Assembly: GCA_023664485.1 (NCBI GenBank)
Contig: JAMPFK010000020.1
Span: 1 to 42,867 of the forward strand
DNA: 42,867 bases
Reading direction: 5' to 3'
From: Bacteroides fragilis
Lineage (GTDB): Bacteria; Bacillota; Clostridia; Lachnospirales; Lachnospiraceae
The notes below the pieces were generated by a model. It was not told where the DNA came from. It was given only the letters and a program-made list of their open reading frames with translations, and did no database searches. Shown here piece after piece: positions 33,752 to 41,586 of the stretch. The position numbers were made by a program, and so were the translations under genes. Numbering within the stretch: position 1 is the first letter of the stretch; every line of letters begins with the position of its first letter.

Positions 33752-33781
33752 ATTATAGTAAACGACATTAAAAATTGCCAT
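33752..33781 (-). promoter_or_regulatory. Possible tlpA promoter supplied by palindromic element A
   Basis: On the minus strand ATGGCA (33776-33781), an 18-base spacer and TATAAT (33752-33757) lie at the element edge. The predicted transcript would start near 33745, leaving about 23 bases with GGAGGGAAG before the tlpA ATG. Confidence 0.35.
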
Positions 33782-33858
33782 TTCAGCCTTACAAAAACTT
33801 GCGTATATGGCTTTTGTAAGAGATGGAATGTGCAATTTGTTATGTCGTTTACTATAAT
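33752..33858. repeat. Palindromic element A (MITE-like), related to the one at 41587
   Basis: A 107-bp inverted repeat with perfect 17-bp ends ATTATAGTAAACGACAT (33752-33768 and inverted at 33842-33858), imperfect pairing inwards and a CTTGCGTATATGG-like centre. A second copy in opposite orientation lies at 41587-41689. It sits between the truncated kinase remnant and tlpA. Both ends carry a TATAAT pointing outwards. No transposase is encoded. Confidence 0.75.
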
Positions 33859-33880
33859 ATAGTCTATTTTCATGAAAACG

Positions 33881-34430
33881 TCAAACCCCGGCAGCATTTT
33901 CTATAGATTCCGCATATTCGGCCCTTGTTTCCTCCGTCACATGCTCCATCTGCAGAAGCTCCGCATAATTTTTGATCGCCGCAATCGGCGTTTTCATCTC
34001 ATGGGACACATTCGAGACAAAATCCGTTTTCAGCGTTTCGATGCTTCCCAATTCTTCCACCATCTTGTTAAAGTCCATGATCATAACATCCAGATAATCC
34101 AGCTTATCCGTCGTATGCAGCGGCGGGACATAGACCGAAAAATCTCCCTGCGCAACTTTTCCGGCAGCCTCCGCCATGCTGTGCAGCGGCTTTTCGTACA
34201 CGGCTCTTATCTTTTTTCTCGTATACACCGTATTTCCCACCGCGATTTTTCTTTCCGCTTCGATATTCGCGCGGCGCAAAAGCGCCCGTACCCGCAGCAA
34301 AAGCTCATCCAGTTCGATCGGCTTCACCATATAACCGTCGATGCCGAGCTGAAAACCCTTTTGTTTGGAAGGCAGATCATCTTTCGCCGACATAAAAAGA
34401 ATCGGAATCTGCCACCAGAATGGGAATCAT
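33881..34430 (-). pseudogene. Collapsed two-component system: response regulator fused to histidine kinase remnant
   Basis: The regulator's true start survives: AAAGGAG then ATG ATT CCC ATT CTG GTG GCA GAT (MIPILVAD) at 34430, overlapping the upstream stop as ATGA. After this the frame jumps at about 34405 into IPILFMSAKDDLPSKQ, the last third of the receiver, losing about 70 codons. The receiver end (DGYMVKPIELDELLLRVRAL) then runs in frame into a kinase HAMP segment, EKPLHSMAEAAGKVAQGDF, so the winged-helix domain and the kinase sensor are deleted. The HisKA motif FVSNVSHEMKTPIAAIKNY is present, but the chain stops 23 bases before palindromic element A, so the ATPase domain is gone. No functional product is expected. 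Confidence 0.85.
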
Positions 34431-35302
34431 AAACTTTCACTCCTTTCCCCCCGGATCCTCTTCGCCACATGTATGATCATATAAAATGCCATCCCAAGCA
34501 CGATAATGCTCACACCGCCTCCGGTACATGCCGTCACGGTCCGCCGGAATCCCGCGTCATCCGCCGCTCCGAACTGCGTCAGCATGGCTGTTTCCTGCGA
34601 AAGCATGGATACCAGCGCCGCCGTCAGATTGATCGCCCTGGCCGCCGACAGGACCGGGTTTCCGTATCTTTTAAATTTTATCACATTTCGGACTGCCATA
34701 ATCGTCGCATAGAATGTGTACATTGCCATAACATAAATCAGCATTCCAGGATATTCAAATCCGCTGTTCTGTTTCACCACGAGCACGATAATTCCTGTCA
34801 GCGCAGCGTTCATAAATAACAGACTGACGCCGCACAGGCGGTATTTTTTCCATTCTGAAATCTTATTCCGGCCAATCCTCCCTTCTTTTCGCATATAATG
34901 AAGCAGCAGGAAACGCATAATGGAGAGCAGTATATAATATACCGCCAATGTCACAAACCATATGGAATGAAAGAGGATTCCCGAAAACATCTTGATGCCC
35001 GCATACAAAAAATTGATGAAAAATCCACGATACAAAGCGGCCTCCGCCCGGAACGTATCCTCTTTCAAATATCTGTCAACGAACTTATCTGTAATTTTGT
35101 TAAATCCACTGACTGCGCCATCCTCGATTTTTTTGCAGCCGGTCACGACTCCTTCCTCAATTTTCTTATACCCGCCGGCAATCCCCTCGGCAATTTTTTC
35201 ATCCGCTTCCACCAATTTTGATCTCGCCTTCTTTTTATCCTCTCTTTCTCCATTCCGCTCTGTTCTGCCGGAATGCTTTAGTCGATGGTATGAAGACAGC
35301 AT
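34427..35302 (-). CDS. Multi-pass membrane protein with a helical repeat N-terminus, first gene of a decayed two-component operon
   Basis: Up to 291 residues. After a charged start come repeated units of about 11 residues (EGIAGGYKKIE, EGVVTGCKKIE, DGAVSGFNKIT), then about six TM helices. Such proteins often precede regulator-kinase pairs in Lachnospiraceae; function unknown. Its TGA overlaps the regulator ATG (ATGA). The ATG at 35302 has no ribosome site and touches the 11-bp repeat array, so real translation may begin further in, for example at TTG 35215 or GTG 35212 after the GAGAAAGAGAGG region. Coordinates given are the longest frame. Confidence 0.65.
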   Translation of the reverse strand: MLSSYHRLKHSGRTERNGEREDKKKARSKLVEADEKIAEGIAGGYKKIEEGVVTGCKKIEDGAVSGFNKITDKFVDRYLKEDTFRAEAALYRGFFINFLYAGIKMFSGILFHSIWFVTLAVYYILLSIMRFLLLHYMRKEGRIGRNKISEWKKYRLCGVSLLFMNAALTGIIVLVVKQNSGFEYPGMLIYVMAMYTFYATIMAVRNVIKFKRYGNPVLSAARAINLTAALVSMLSQETAMLTQFGAADDAGFRRTVTACTGGGVSIIVLGMAFYMIIHVAKRIRGERSESL

Positions 35303-35357
35303 GGAATTGTTTGAGGAATGTTTGGGAATTGTTTCGGAAATGTTTCGGAAATGTTAA
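35303..35357 (-). repeat. Five 11-bp direct repeats, probable response-regulator operator
   Basis: Plus-strand units: GGAATTGTTTG, AGGAATGTTTG, GGAATTGTTTC, GGAAATGTTTC, GGAAATGTTAA, each exactly 11 bases. OmpR/PhoB-type regulators bind head-to-tail 11-bp repeats one helical turn apart. The array lies just upstream of the operon whose regulator and kinase genes are now broken. Confidence 0.7.
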
Positions 35358-35388
35358 TTGTAGAATTTTTTGAAAAATATCCTCTTAC

Positions 35389-35590
35389 TCAGAAATCATC
35401 CTGCGGGGCTGCTCCGCTCCATCGCTTCATTTCCTCAGATTCCAGATCAAACTGATCAAGAATTGTACAGTCCTCTAATATTTCCGGATGGTTATAATAG
35501 CTTAAGACCAGCGGAACAATGACAGCCCCTAACCGGCTTGCTTCATACATGTTACGCAGATGAATTGTTCCCAATGGACATTCTGAGATC
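35389..35590 (-). pseudogene. UbiX-like flavin prenyltransferase, C-terminal fragment
   Basis: The minus strand encodes ECPLGTIHLRNMYEASRLGA followed by VIVPLVLSYYNHPEILEDC and ILDQFDLESEE, the C-terminal third of UbiX-family enzymes (compare the family pattern of Leu-x-Asn-Met, GAVI-x-P, FYxxP and VLDQ). The N-terminal Rossmann/FMN part is absent; a TGA lies in frame a few codons upstream. Some residues between EDC and ILDQ also appear deleted. UbiX makes prenyl-FMN for UbiD decarboxylases. No UbiD is in view. Confidence 0.65.
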
Positions 35591-35730
35591 CCGTATATCT
35601 GTTCTGCTATTCATATTCATTCACCTCAGACAATCTGATACCTGACTCATCGTCAGGCGTTCTTTGAAATTTTTCTATTCCATATGCATATCCTTTACTG
35701 CTTCTGCGCTTTTCTGCTTTCACCGCAGCA
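35591..35730. other. Intergenic stretch without a gene
   Basis: Contains a CCTGAC/GTCAGG hairpin with a 5-base loop at about 35642-35658 and nothing else recognisable. Confidence 0.4.
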
Positions 35731-36780
35731 TTAAATATCTGTTATGCTGTACATAGCAATCTCGTTCGTCTCCCTGTTGGCTGAAATGATAAGCTCTTTG
35801 TCATTCTGACGCATCCGATACACATTCGCCGGGCCGCAGTCATGATCGATCAACTGATGTCTGTACTGCCTGCTTATTGCATCATAATAAAAGATAAGAA
35901 GATCCCGTTCTCCTTTGCGATGACCGACGATGAATGCCTGTCCTTTTCCAAATGCACCGCCATAAATTGCATGCGTAAATTCCGCATTGTTCTCATACTG
36001 ATAAGCTAATATAAATTTTTCTCCCTTTTTCTCATAAATTTTAATTTCCGGTCCATGAAAGGGAGCCAGCACACATAATTCCTTTTCTCCATCCTGGTTT
36101 AAATCTGCTAACACCGCATCGCTTGCACTTTCCTCAAGTAAACTCCTGATTTCCCATGAACCTCCCCGCTCTTCTGGAGGAATCACCTGAAAAATGCCGC
36201 AATCCGCCGAAATAACAGCCGTTTCCATTCCATCCTCCATAACCCTGTAATATCCGTGGTTTTTCAGCATCTGGTCTTTTAATACTGTCAGTTCCAACTG
36301 ATTTCCTTCATGAAAACCTGTCAAATCCTGCGGCAGTTCCGCAACATAAATCTTTCCCGGATTACTCCAGTCATCTTTATACTCATGCCCCGACTTCAAA
36401 GTACATGCAATCAGGTATTGAATCCCGCCCCGGTTTAGAATATCAAACCGATGCACATGCGGAAGCTCCACCAATGTATGTACTTCCCAAAATCCATCCT
36501 TTGGCGTAACGATAACAATTTTTGCTTCCTTTGAATCATTCGGTGAATAAAACTTCTGAGTTGCCAGAAACTGCCCATCCGTTCCCGGCACCTGCACCAT
36601 GCTCATCACGCCGCCCGGTCCTTCCCATACTGTATCCACTATTTCTCCCTGCATATTAAATAAATAGCATGGATCCTGTTTTTCGGCTGCCACTAAAAAA
36701 CAGTCTTCATCCCGATAACGTAACGGTGCAATTGAATAACATTTTTCTAATTTTGCCAGAACTCTTTTTTCTATATTCAT
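35731..36780 (-). CDS. Protein of unknown function, probable beta-propeller/FG-GAP-like
   Basis: A 349-residue soluble protein without signal peptide. The sequence is mostly short beta-strands; ADLNQDGEKELCVLAPFHG resembles the Ca-binding DxNxDGxxD loop of FG-GAP/VCBS repeats, and comparable strands occur at FDILNRGGIQYLIACTLKSG and IFYYDAISRQYRHQLIDHD, so a propeller is likely. The start at 36780 follows GAAAGGCGTGG. It is the last intact gene of the cluster that also holds an FGGY kinase, ulaE and ulaG, 97 bases after the kinase. Being intracellular and next to sugar enzymes, a role in the same pathway is possible, but nothing in the sequence shows catalysis. Confidence 0.7.
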   Translation of the reverse strand: MNIEKRVLAKLEKCYSIAPLRYRDEDCFLVAAEKQDPCYLFNMQGEIVDTVWEGPGGVMSMVQVPGTDGQFLATQKFYSPNDSKEAKIVIVTPKDGFWEVHTLVELPHVHRFDILNRGGIQYLIACTLKSGHEYKDDWSNPGKIYVAELPQDLTGFHEGNQLELTVLKDQMLKNHGYYRVMEDGMETAVISADCGIFQVIPPEERGGSWEIRSLLEESASDAVLADLNQDGEKELCVLAPFHGPEIKIYEKKGEKFILAYQYENNAEFTHAIYGGAFGKGQAFIVGHRKGERDLLIFYYDAISRQYRHQLIDHDCGPANVYRMRQNDKELIISANRETNEIAMYSITDI

Positions 36781-36877
36781 GTTAATACCACGCCTTTCTC
36801 TCAGCCTGTGAACTTTGGGCCGACGCCGGCGGCGTCCTGTCGCCAGTATTCGCATTTGAAAATTTCATTTTTCAACT

Positions 36878-38338
36878 TTATCCATAGATACGACTATATA
36901 ACTCACAATTTTCTTCTTTTAGTTTTTGATAAATTTCCGTATTTTCCTGTATGGGCGTGAAAATATCTGTTAATGGATTTCCGCGTATATTTTTATAGGC
37001 ATCTGCCTCATTCGAAAAATGCCCCATAGAAACCATCGTCACAAGATAAGCTCCCAGGGCAGTGGCATCCTGCTCGTTACTGACATAGATGGGACGCCCC
37101 AGAGCGTCTGCCAGAATCTGACATATTTCCGATGTATGGGTCAAACCGCCATTCACCAGAATACGCCTCGGTTCAACCGGCATTTCTTCGATTCCGTTAC
37201 ATGTTTCTATCCCAATTCCTTCTACGAACGCCCGAAGCAGGTCGGCTTTTTTCGTATTTAGCGATATTCCCGCAAAAACAGCCTTCGCATCATTATTGTG
37301 GTCCGGCGTCATACGCCCTTGAAAATAAGGCAGCGCTATACACCCGGACGCTCCCGGCTTAGACTCCGAAAGACTGCTTCCAATATTTTCATAATGCATA
37401 TCCGGATAAAATTCTCTCATAAACCAATCCAATGCCGAACAGCATGTAACCGCTCCAAATTCAACAATATATTCGCCTCTTATCGCAGAAGTATTATAAA
37501 TTACCCGTGATTTCCGCTGCAGAGGTAATTGTTCCAACTGCATGGCAATGAATTCTCCTGTTCCAAGTGTAACTGAAACATCGCCCTGTTCAAAAATTCC
37601 CTGCCCTATTAATGCGCATTGCTGATCGCCGCCCGCCGAATAAATCGGGGTCCCATCCTCCAGTCCGGTAAGCATTGCCGCTTCATGCCGTAAGACTCCC
37701 ATACAGCTTCCAACCGGATAAATTTCGCACAGCTTTTGCCTTTCCACCGAAAAATAATCCAAAAGGCAGGAATCCCACGCACGGGTTTCCAGATTCATTA
37801 AATGTGTCCGGCTGGCATAAGTATCATCTGTACAGACATTTCCGGTGAGTAAATACATCAGATAATCGGCAATTGTCATAAATTTCCATACTTTTTTATA
37901 TACCTCATTACGTTTTTCCCGCACCCAGGTCAGTTTTGGCCCCAAAAACACAGAATTGATCAAGGCCCCGCTTTTATCAAATATCTCTGCATTATATACT
38001 TCAAGAGTTTTGCATATGGGTATGGTCCGTTTATCCTGCCAGCAGATCGCATTTCCAATAGGATCTCCCTTATGGTCAATGCAGATACAGGAGGAACGCT
38101 GGGCAGTCAGCCCAATTGCCCCTACAGCGTCTGAAATGCCTGCTGCCGCCTCGCCCGCCCATTCTATAATTTCCCATAACGCCGCCTTATATTCCAGCGG
38201 ATCCTGCTCCACATAAACGCCATTTTCCCCATAAACCGGATGATATTTGATTTGCTTTTGGTCTGTAATTCTTCCCCTTTCTGTGAAAAGGACACCTCGC
38301 ATACTCGATGAGCCTGCGTCAATAATCAAAATATTCAT
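36878..38338 (-). CDS. FGGY-family carbohydrate kinase
   Basis: A 486-residue sugar kinase with the actin-like ATPase fold. The N-terminal phosphate loop is DAGSSSMRGVLF (7-18), QDKRT and GLTAQRSS follow, the catalytic Asp lies in SAGGDQQCALIGQG (about 236), and the adenosine loop is ILVNGGLTHTSEICQILADAL (about 392) with NEQDATALGAYL. Length and motifs place it among xylulokinase/gluconokinase-like enzymes; its place beside a UlaE-like epimerase suggests a pentulose such as L-xylulose or L-ribulose. GAGGAA lies ten bases before the ATG. ulaE ends 43 bases upstream. Confidence 0.88.
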   Translation of the reverse strand: MNILIIDAGSSSMRGVLFTERGRITDQKQIKYHPVYGENGVYVEQDPLEYKAALWEIIEWAGEAAAGISDAVGAIGLTAQRSSCICIDHKGDPIGNAICWQDKRTIPICKTLEVYNAEIFDKSGALINSVFLGPKLTWVREKRNEVYKKVWKFMTIADYLMYLLTGNVCTDDTYASRTHLMNLETRAWDSCLLDYFSVERQKLCEIYPVGSCMGVLRHEAAMLTGLEDGTPIYSAGGDQQCALIGQGIFEQGDVSVTLGTGEFIAMQLEQLPLQRKSRVIYNTSAIRGEYIVEFGAVTCCSALDWFMREFYPDMHYENIGSSLSESKPGASGCIALPYFQGRMTPDHNNDAKAVFAGISLNTKKADLLRAFVEGIGIETCNGIEEMPVEPRRILVNGGLTHTSEICQILADALGRPIYVSNEQDATALGAYLVTMVSMGHFSNEADAYKNIRGNPLTDIFTPIQENTEIYQKLKEENCELYSRIYG

Positions 38339-38381
38339 ATATCAGGGTTCCTCAAATACCATTATTAGTTTCATGCCTGCA

Positions 38382-39227
38382 CTACTGCAATTGCTGTTCC
38401 AAAATCGTTTTCATTCGATGCGCCGCATCCTGTACATCGGCGATCCAATTCTCCTGACCGACATACCACAGTTCCGTAACATATCGAAATACCCCTAACC
38501 GGATCGCTTTCTGTATCGCCATTTCAAAATCAACATGCCCGGTTCCAAACGGAACTTCCCGGTAAACTCCCGGAACTGTTTCTTTCAAATGCATGGCTAT
38601 AATATGTCCCGCTCCTTTACCCAAATCACCGGTAACGCTTGTCCCATACAGTTTTGCCGCATTCGTAAGATTTCCTATATCCGGATAAACCCCAAGATAT
38701 GGAGAATTAACAAGATTTACATACTCCATCGCCTTTTCTACCGTATCCATAAAAGAAGTTTCCATTGTCTCAAATCCAAGCAAAATCCCCTTATCCGCCG
38801 CCAGCTGTGCCGCCCTTACAAGATTCTTTACAAAATGCTGTCTCGTATCCATGGAGGTCTCTTCATAATAAACATCATACCCGGCAAGCTGGATTGTGCG
38901 TATTCCCAGGTCATCAGCAAGCTCGATTGCCTGTTCCATTATCTCCATTCCCCGCTTTCTTACACTGGCATCCCTGCTGCCCAGCGGATATTTTCTATGT
39001 GCGCTCAGGCACATGGAACGGATGGGGAGCTCACAGGCCTCCATGGATGCAACCAGCTCCGCCCGCTGTTTCCTGGTCCATTGTAAACGACTCTGTTTCT
39101 CTTCCGATTCATCAATACTGATTTCTATGTAATCGAAACCGGCCTCTCTGGCAGTCATCAGCTTTTCCCTCCAAGTCAGCGCTTCGGGCATCGCCTTTTC
39201 ATACAGCCCCAGACTGTAATTCTTCAT
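38382..39227 (-). CDS. ulaE: L-ribulose-5-phosphate 3-epimerase (UlaE/SgbU-like)
   Basis: A 281-residue TIM-barrel epimerase interconverting L-xylulose 5-phosphate and L-ribulose 5-phosphate. It aligns by eye along its length with E. coli UlaE: LGLYEKAMPEALTW, EISIDESEEKQSRLQW, SMCLSAHRKYPLGS, IQLAGYDVYYEE, YPDIGNL, HIIAMHLKETVPGVYREVPF and FGTGHVDFE. Metal and catalytic residues are in place: Glu in GFETMET, Asp in PDIGN, His in AMHLK, Glu in VTELW. AGGAGGCGCCATT precedes the ATG. It lies 14 bases after ulaG, as expected for one operon. Confidence 0.92.
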   Translation of the reverse strand: MKNYSLGLYEKAMPEALTWREKLMTAREAGFDYIEISIDESEEKQSRLQWTRKQRAELVASMEACELPIRSMCLSAHRKYPLGSRDASVRKRGMEIMEQAIELADDLGIRTIQLAGYDVYYEETSMDTRQHFVKNLVRAAQLAADKGILLGFETMETSFMDTVEKAMEYVNLVNSPYLGVYPDIGNLTNAAKLYGTSVTGDLGKGAGHIIAMHLKETVPGVYREVPFGTGHVDFEMAIQKAIRLGVFRYVTELWYVGQENWIADVQDAAHRMKTILEQQLQ

Positions 39228-39241
39228 AATGGCGCCTCCTC

Positions 39242-40345
39242 TTACAGACAGGAGCGGAACGGAATATTCTGCGGCGCTTCAAAACAGTCCTCAAATCCGC
39301 GTTGATGATGATAATATATCTTATCCTGATCCATTGGATAAGTATATTGTCCGCCTACCTGCCAGAAAAATGGATGGAATTTGTATTCATTCCGTCCCTT
39401 TTTGAAATCGTACAACAGTCTGATTTCCTCGCAGTCCGCCTGGAAATTCGTCCATACGTCCCAATGTATCGGCACAACCACTTTGCATTGAAGATTTTCC
39501 GCCATGCGAAGCACATCTACGGAAGTCATTTTATCCTGCATACCTATCGGATTCTCTCCAAAAGAACCAAATGCCACGTCAATATCATAATCCTTCCCAT
39601 GTTTCGCAAAATAAATTGAAAAATGGGAATCGCCGGAATGATAGATATTTCCGCCGGGCGTTTTTAACAGATAGTTTACCGCTTTGTCATCCATATCGGT
39701 CGGACACTTCCCGGCCAGTTCCTCCCTGTCTTCACCCGTAGAGTCAGTCGTCACGATACATGTACGGTCAAAGCTGTCCAGCACAACGATCTCTATATCT
39801 TTGACCCTGACCACATCTCCCGGCCTTACCACCTGACAACGTTCTCTGGGAACCCCCCAGCCCACCCAGGTTTCTACCGATTTCAACGGCCCTATAAAAG
39901 GAACCGGAATTTCCTTCCCATTTGCGTCTATGGTCGTCATGCCGGAATTGATAACATGCGCAGCCCACTCCGCAGACATATGATCCTGATGGTAATGCGT
40001 CGCCAATACCGCATCTGCCTGTTTAAATGCAAATGGATCGATCACAAAAGGTACATTCCGCAGATTCGGCTGCATAGCGCGCCCGCCGCACATATTTGCC
40101 ATCTGATGGCCGACTTTCATTTTCCCATCCCCATGCGTACGTTTTCCATTGCCGCACCATAAATCCACCGTTATATTGGCGCCGCCCGGCGTCTTAAACC
40201 AGATTCCGGTACATCCAAGCCACCACATAGACACATTGCCGGAAGGTACTACCGCATTCTCTATATCCTCAACCAGCCAGGTCCCCCACTCAGGAAAAGT
40301 GCTTTTTATCTAGGAATCTCTGGTCATTTCGCTGATCTTGCTCAT
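39242..40345 (-). pseudogene. ulaG: L-ascorbate-6-phosphate lactonase, interrupted by an amber codon
   Basis: A metallo-beta-lactamase-fold lactonase that opens L-ascorbate 6-phosphate. Motifs are intact: MWWLGCTGIW, ATHYHQDHMS (metal site), GWGVPRERC, YHSGDSHFS and VPIHWDVWTNFQAD. The full reading begins with ATG at 40345 after AAAGGGAG and gives MSKISEMTRDS, then TAG at 40310-40312 (codon 12), then IKSTFPEWGTWL in the same frame; E. coli UlaG has Trp at this place, so one base change (TGG to TAG) explains it. Translation could restart at GTG/ATG near 40240, making a protein lacking about 35 residues. A 59-codon frame ends in an ATGA overlap with this start. Confidence 0.85.
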
Positions 40346-40521
40346 CCTAATCTCCCTTTCTGAGCGACTTGTTGCGAAGAGGCGACAAGAAATTCGCTTA
40401 CTGCTTGCAGTATTGCGATTCTCTCATCTGCCATCAAGGCTATTTGTTTTCGCTCAGAAACAAATAGCCGATTGAAAAATAAGCCTTTATTTTCAGCATC
40501 ATCATTTTTCAGACATTTCAT
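40342..40521 (-). CDS. Possible small protein (59 residues) filling the gap before ulaG
   Basis: An open frame starts at ATG 40521, 6 bases after the amidohydrolase stop, and ends TGA at 40342, overlapping the ulaG ATG as ATGA, a layout typical of coupled genes. It encodes MKCLKNDDAENKGLFF and later ERIAILQAVSEFLVASSQQ; helical, unrecognised. Against it: no ribosome site, and the same DNA holds a perfect 12-bp hairpin plus further stems, so the frame may be accidental within a structured or repeated element. Confidence 0.35.
   Translation of the reverse strand: MKCLKNDDAENKGLFFNRLFVSERKQIALMADERIAILQAVSEFLVASSQQVAQKGRLG
40360..40469 (-). ncRNA. Structured element with a potential pseudoknot upstream of ulaG
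   Basis: Perfect hairpin 40438-40449/40458-40469 (12 bp) with an 8-base loop (40450-40457) fully complementary to 40360-40367, which lies next to the ulaG ribosome site. Between them are hairpins 40399-40412 (TACTGC/GCAGTA) and 40368-40375/40382-40389 (one wobble). It may be a leader RNA or a palindromic repeat. Confidence 0.45.
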
Positions 40522-40527
40522 TTCACG

Positions 40528-41568
40528 TTATTTTTTCAAATACAAACGTTCTGCGTTGCCTCCCAGAATCAATTCCTTCTCTTCCTCTGAAATGTCCAAA
40601 TCCCGAATAAATTGTACGCCCTCAAGAAGCCATTCTTTTCTGACCGGGTAGGAAGTGCCGAACAAAATGTGATCCGCTCCCAACACCCGGACGGCGCATT
40701 CTAATTGAATCTTTCCCCATGGCTGGGCATGGGACATCTCAAAATAAATATTGTTTTTAAACTGCCCGATCACTTTCTCATTATCGGATTTAAAACGGCT
40801 TACCGTTTCCTTCTTTGCTTTTTGAGGAAACATCATATTGCTCAAAGCAAAGAAACCGCCGCCCAACTGTGAATGAATCAGTTTCACATTTGGATATTTA
40901 TCAAAAAAACCGCTGAAAAGTTCTCTCCCAATTGCCAGACCCTGATCCACATTCCGCCCATAAGACCTGCGGACATTGTTGTATTCATAAAAAGACTGAT
41001 ATTCGACCGGAACCGGCGTATGGTGCACATAAGCATTCATTCCCATTTCATTTAATTTTTCAAAAAAAGCCGCAAAACGTTCATCGTCAAGATACGCGTC
41101 TTCATAATGCGCGGACAGCTGCACCGTTTGAAAATGAAGTTCATCATGACACCGCTCAAGCTCCGCGATATTCTCCGGCGTACCATATGGGGGAACCACC
41201 GCAAGCGGAATCAGACGCCCGCCGCTCTTTGCAGCGTGAGCCGCCATATGATCGTTAAAAAAACGGCACATTTCAAGGCTCATCCACTCCTGGCAGCATG
41301 GCGTTTTCAGGAATGCAGCATCTACACCGGCCTGATCCAGATCGGCCAGCTGGTTTTCCAGGATGTAATCACTCTGGGCATAATTCAGGTTCTGATATCC
41401 CTTCGGCTTCTCAAGAACAATCTGTTTCAGGCCATTCGTCCCGGAAATTTCTTCCGTATATCCATACCATCCATTCTTTTCCGGAATTTCAGAAATAAAG
41501 CGCGCAAGCAGTTCCTGATCCTCAAAAAGTTCTTCCGGGATATAATACATATTTGCATCATAAATCAT
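40528..41568 (-). CDS. Amidohydrolase-family 2 protein with altered metal site
   Basis: A 346-residue TIM-barrel protein of the ACMSD/gamma-resorcylate decarboxylase branch. Family features are visible: AAHAAKSGGRLIPLAVVPPY, MNAYVHHTPVP (His kept), KLIHSQLGGGFFALSN (His kept) and NAERLYLKK at the end. The N-terminal metal motif HxH reads N6-M-Y8 (MIYDANMYYIP), and the Asp of the usual FGxDYP is Ser (FGTSYPV). A normal divalent-metal hydrolase or decarboxylase site is therefore unlikely; it may use another chemistry or be regulatory. AGGAGGATAGATT precedes the ATG, 19 bases inside palindromic element B. Probably first gene of the ulaG-ulaE-kinase run. Confidence 0.8.
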   Translation of the reverse strand: MIYDANMYYIPEELFEDQELLARFISEIPEKNGWYGYTEEISGTNGLKQIVLEKPKGYQNLNYAQSDYILENQLADLDQAGVDAAFLKTPCCQEWMSLEMCRFFNDHMAAHAAKSGGRLIPLAVVPPYGTPENIAELERCHDELHFQTVQLSAHYEDAYLDDERFAAFFEKLNEMGMNAYVHHTPVPVEYQSFYEYNNVRRSYGRNVDQGLAIGRELFSGFFDKYPNVKLIHSQLGGGFFALSNMMFPQKAKKETVSRFKSDNEKVIGQFKNNIYFEMSHAQPWGKIQLECAVRVLGADHILFGTSYPVRKEWLLEGVQFIRDLDISEEEKELILGGNAERLYLKK

Positions 41569-41586
41569 AATCTATCCTCCTGATCT

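Noticed and set aside
35591..35640. Short frame beginning MNSRTDIRD with a GAGGTGAAT in front, as the real start of ubiX
   Set aside because: It is in a different frame from the UbiX-like sequence, ends after about 20 codons, and does not resemble a UbiX N-terminus.
400..40312. Stop-codon reassignment in this organism
   Set aside because: The two in-frame stops (TAA in the cyclophilin, TAG in ulaG) are different codons, replace different residues, and both codons also end many intact genes here.
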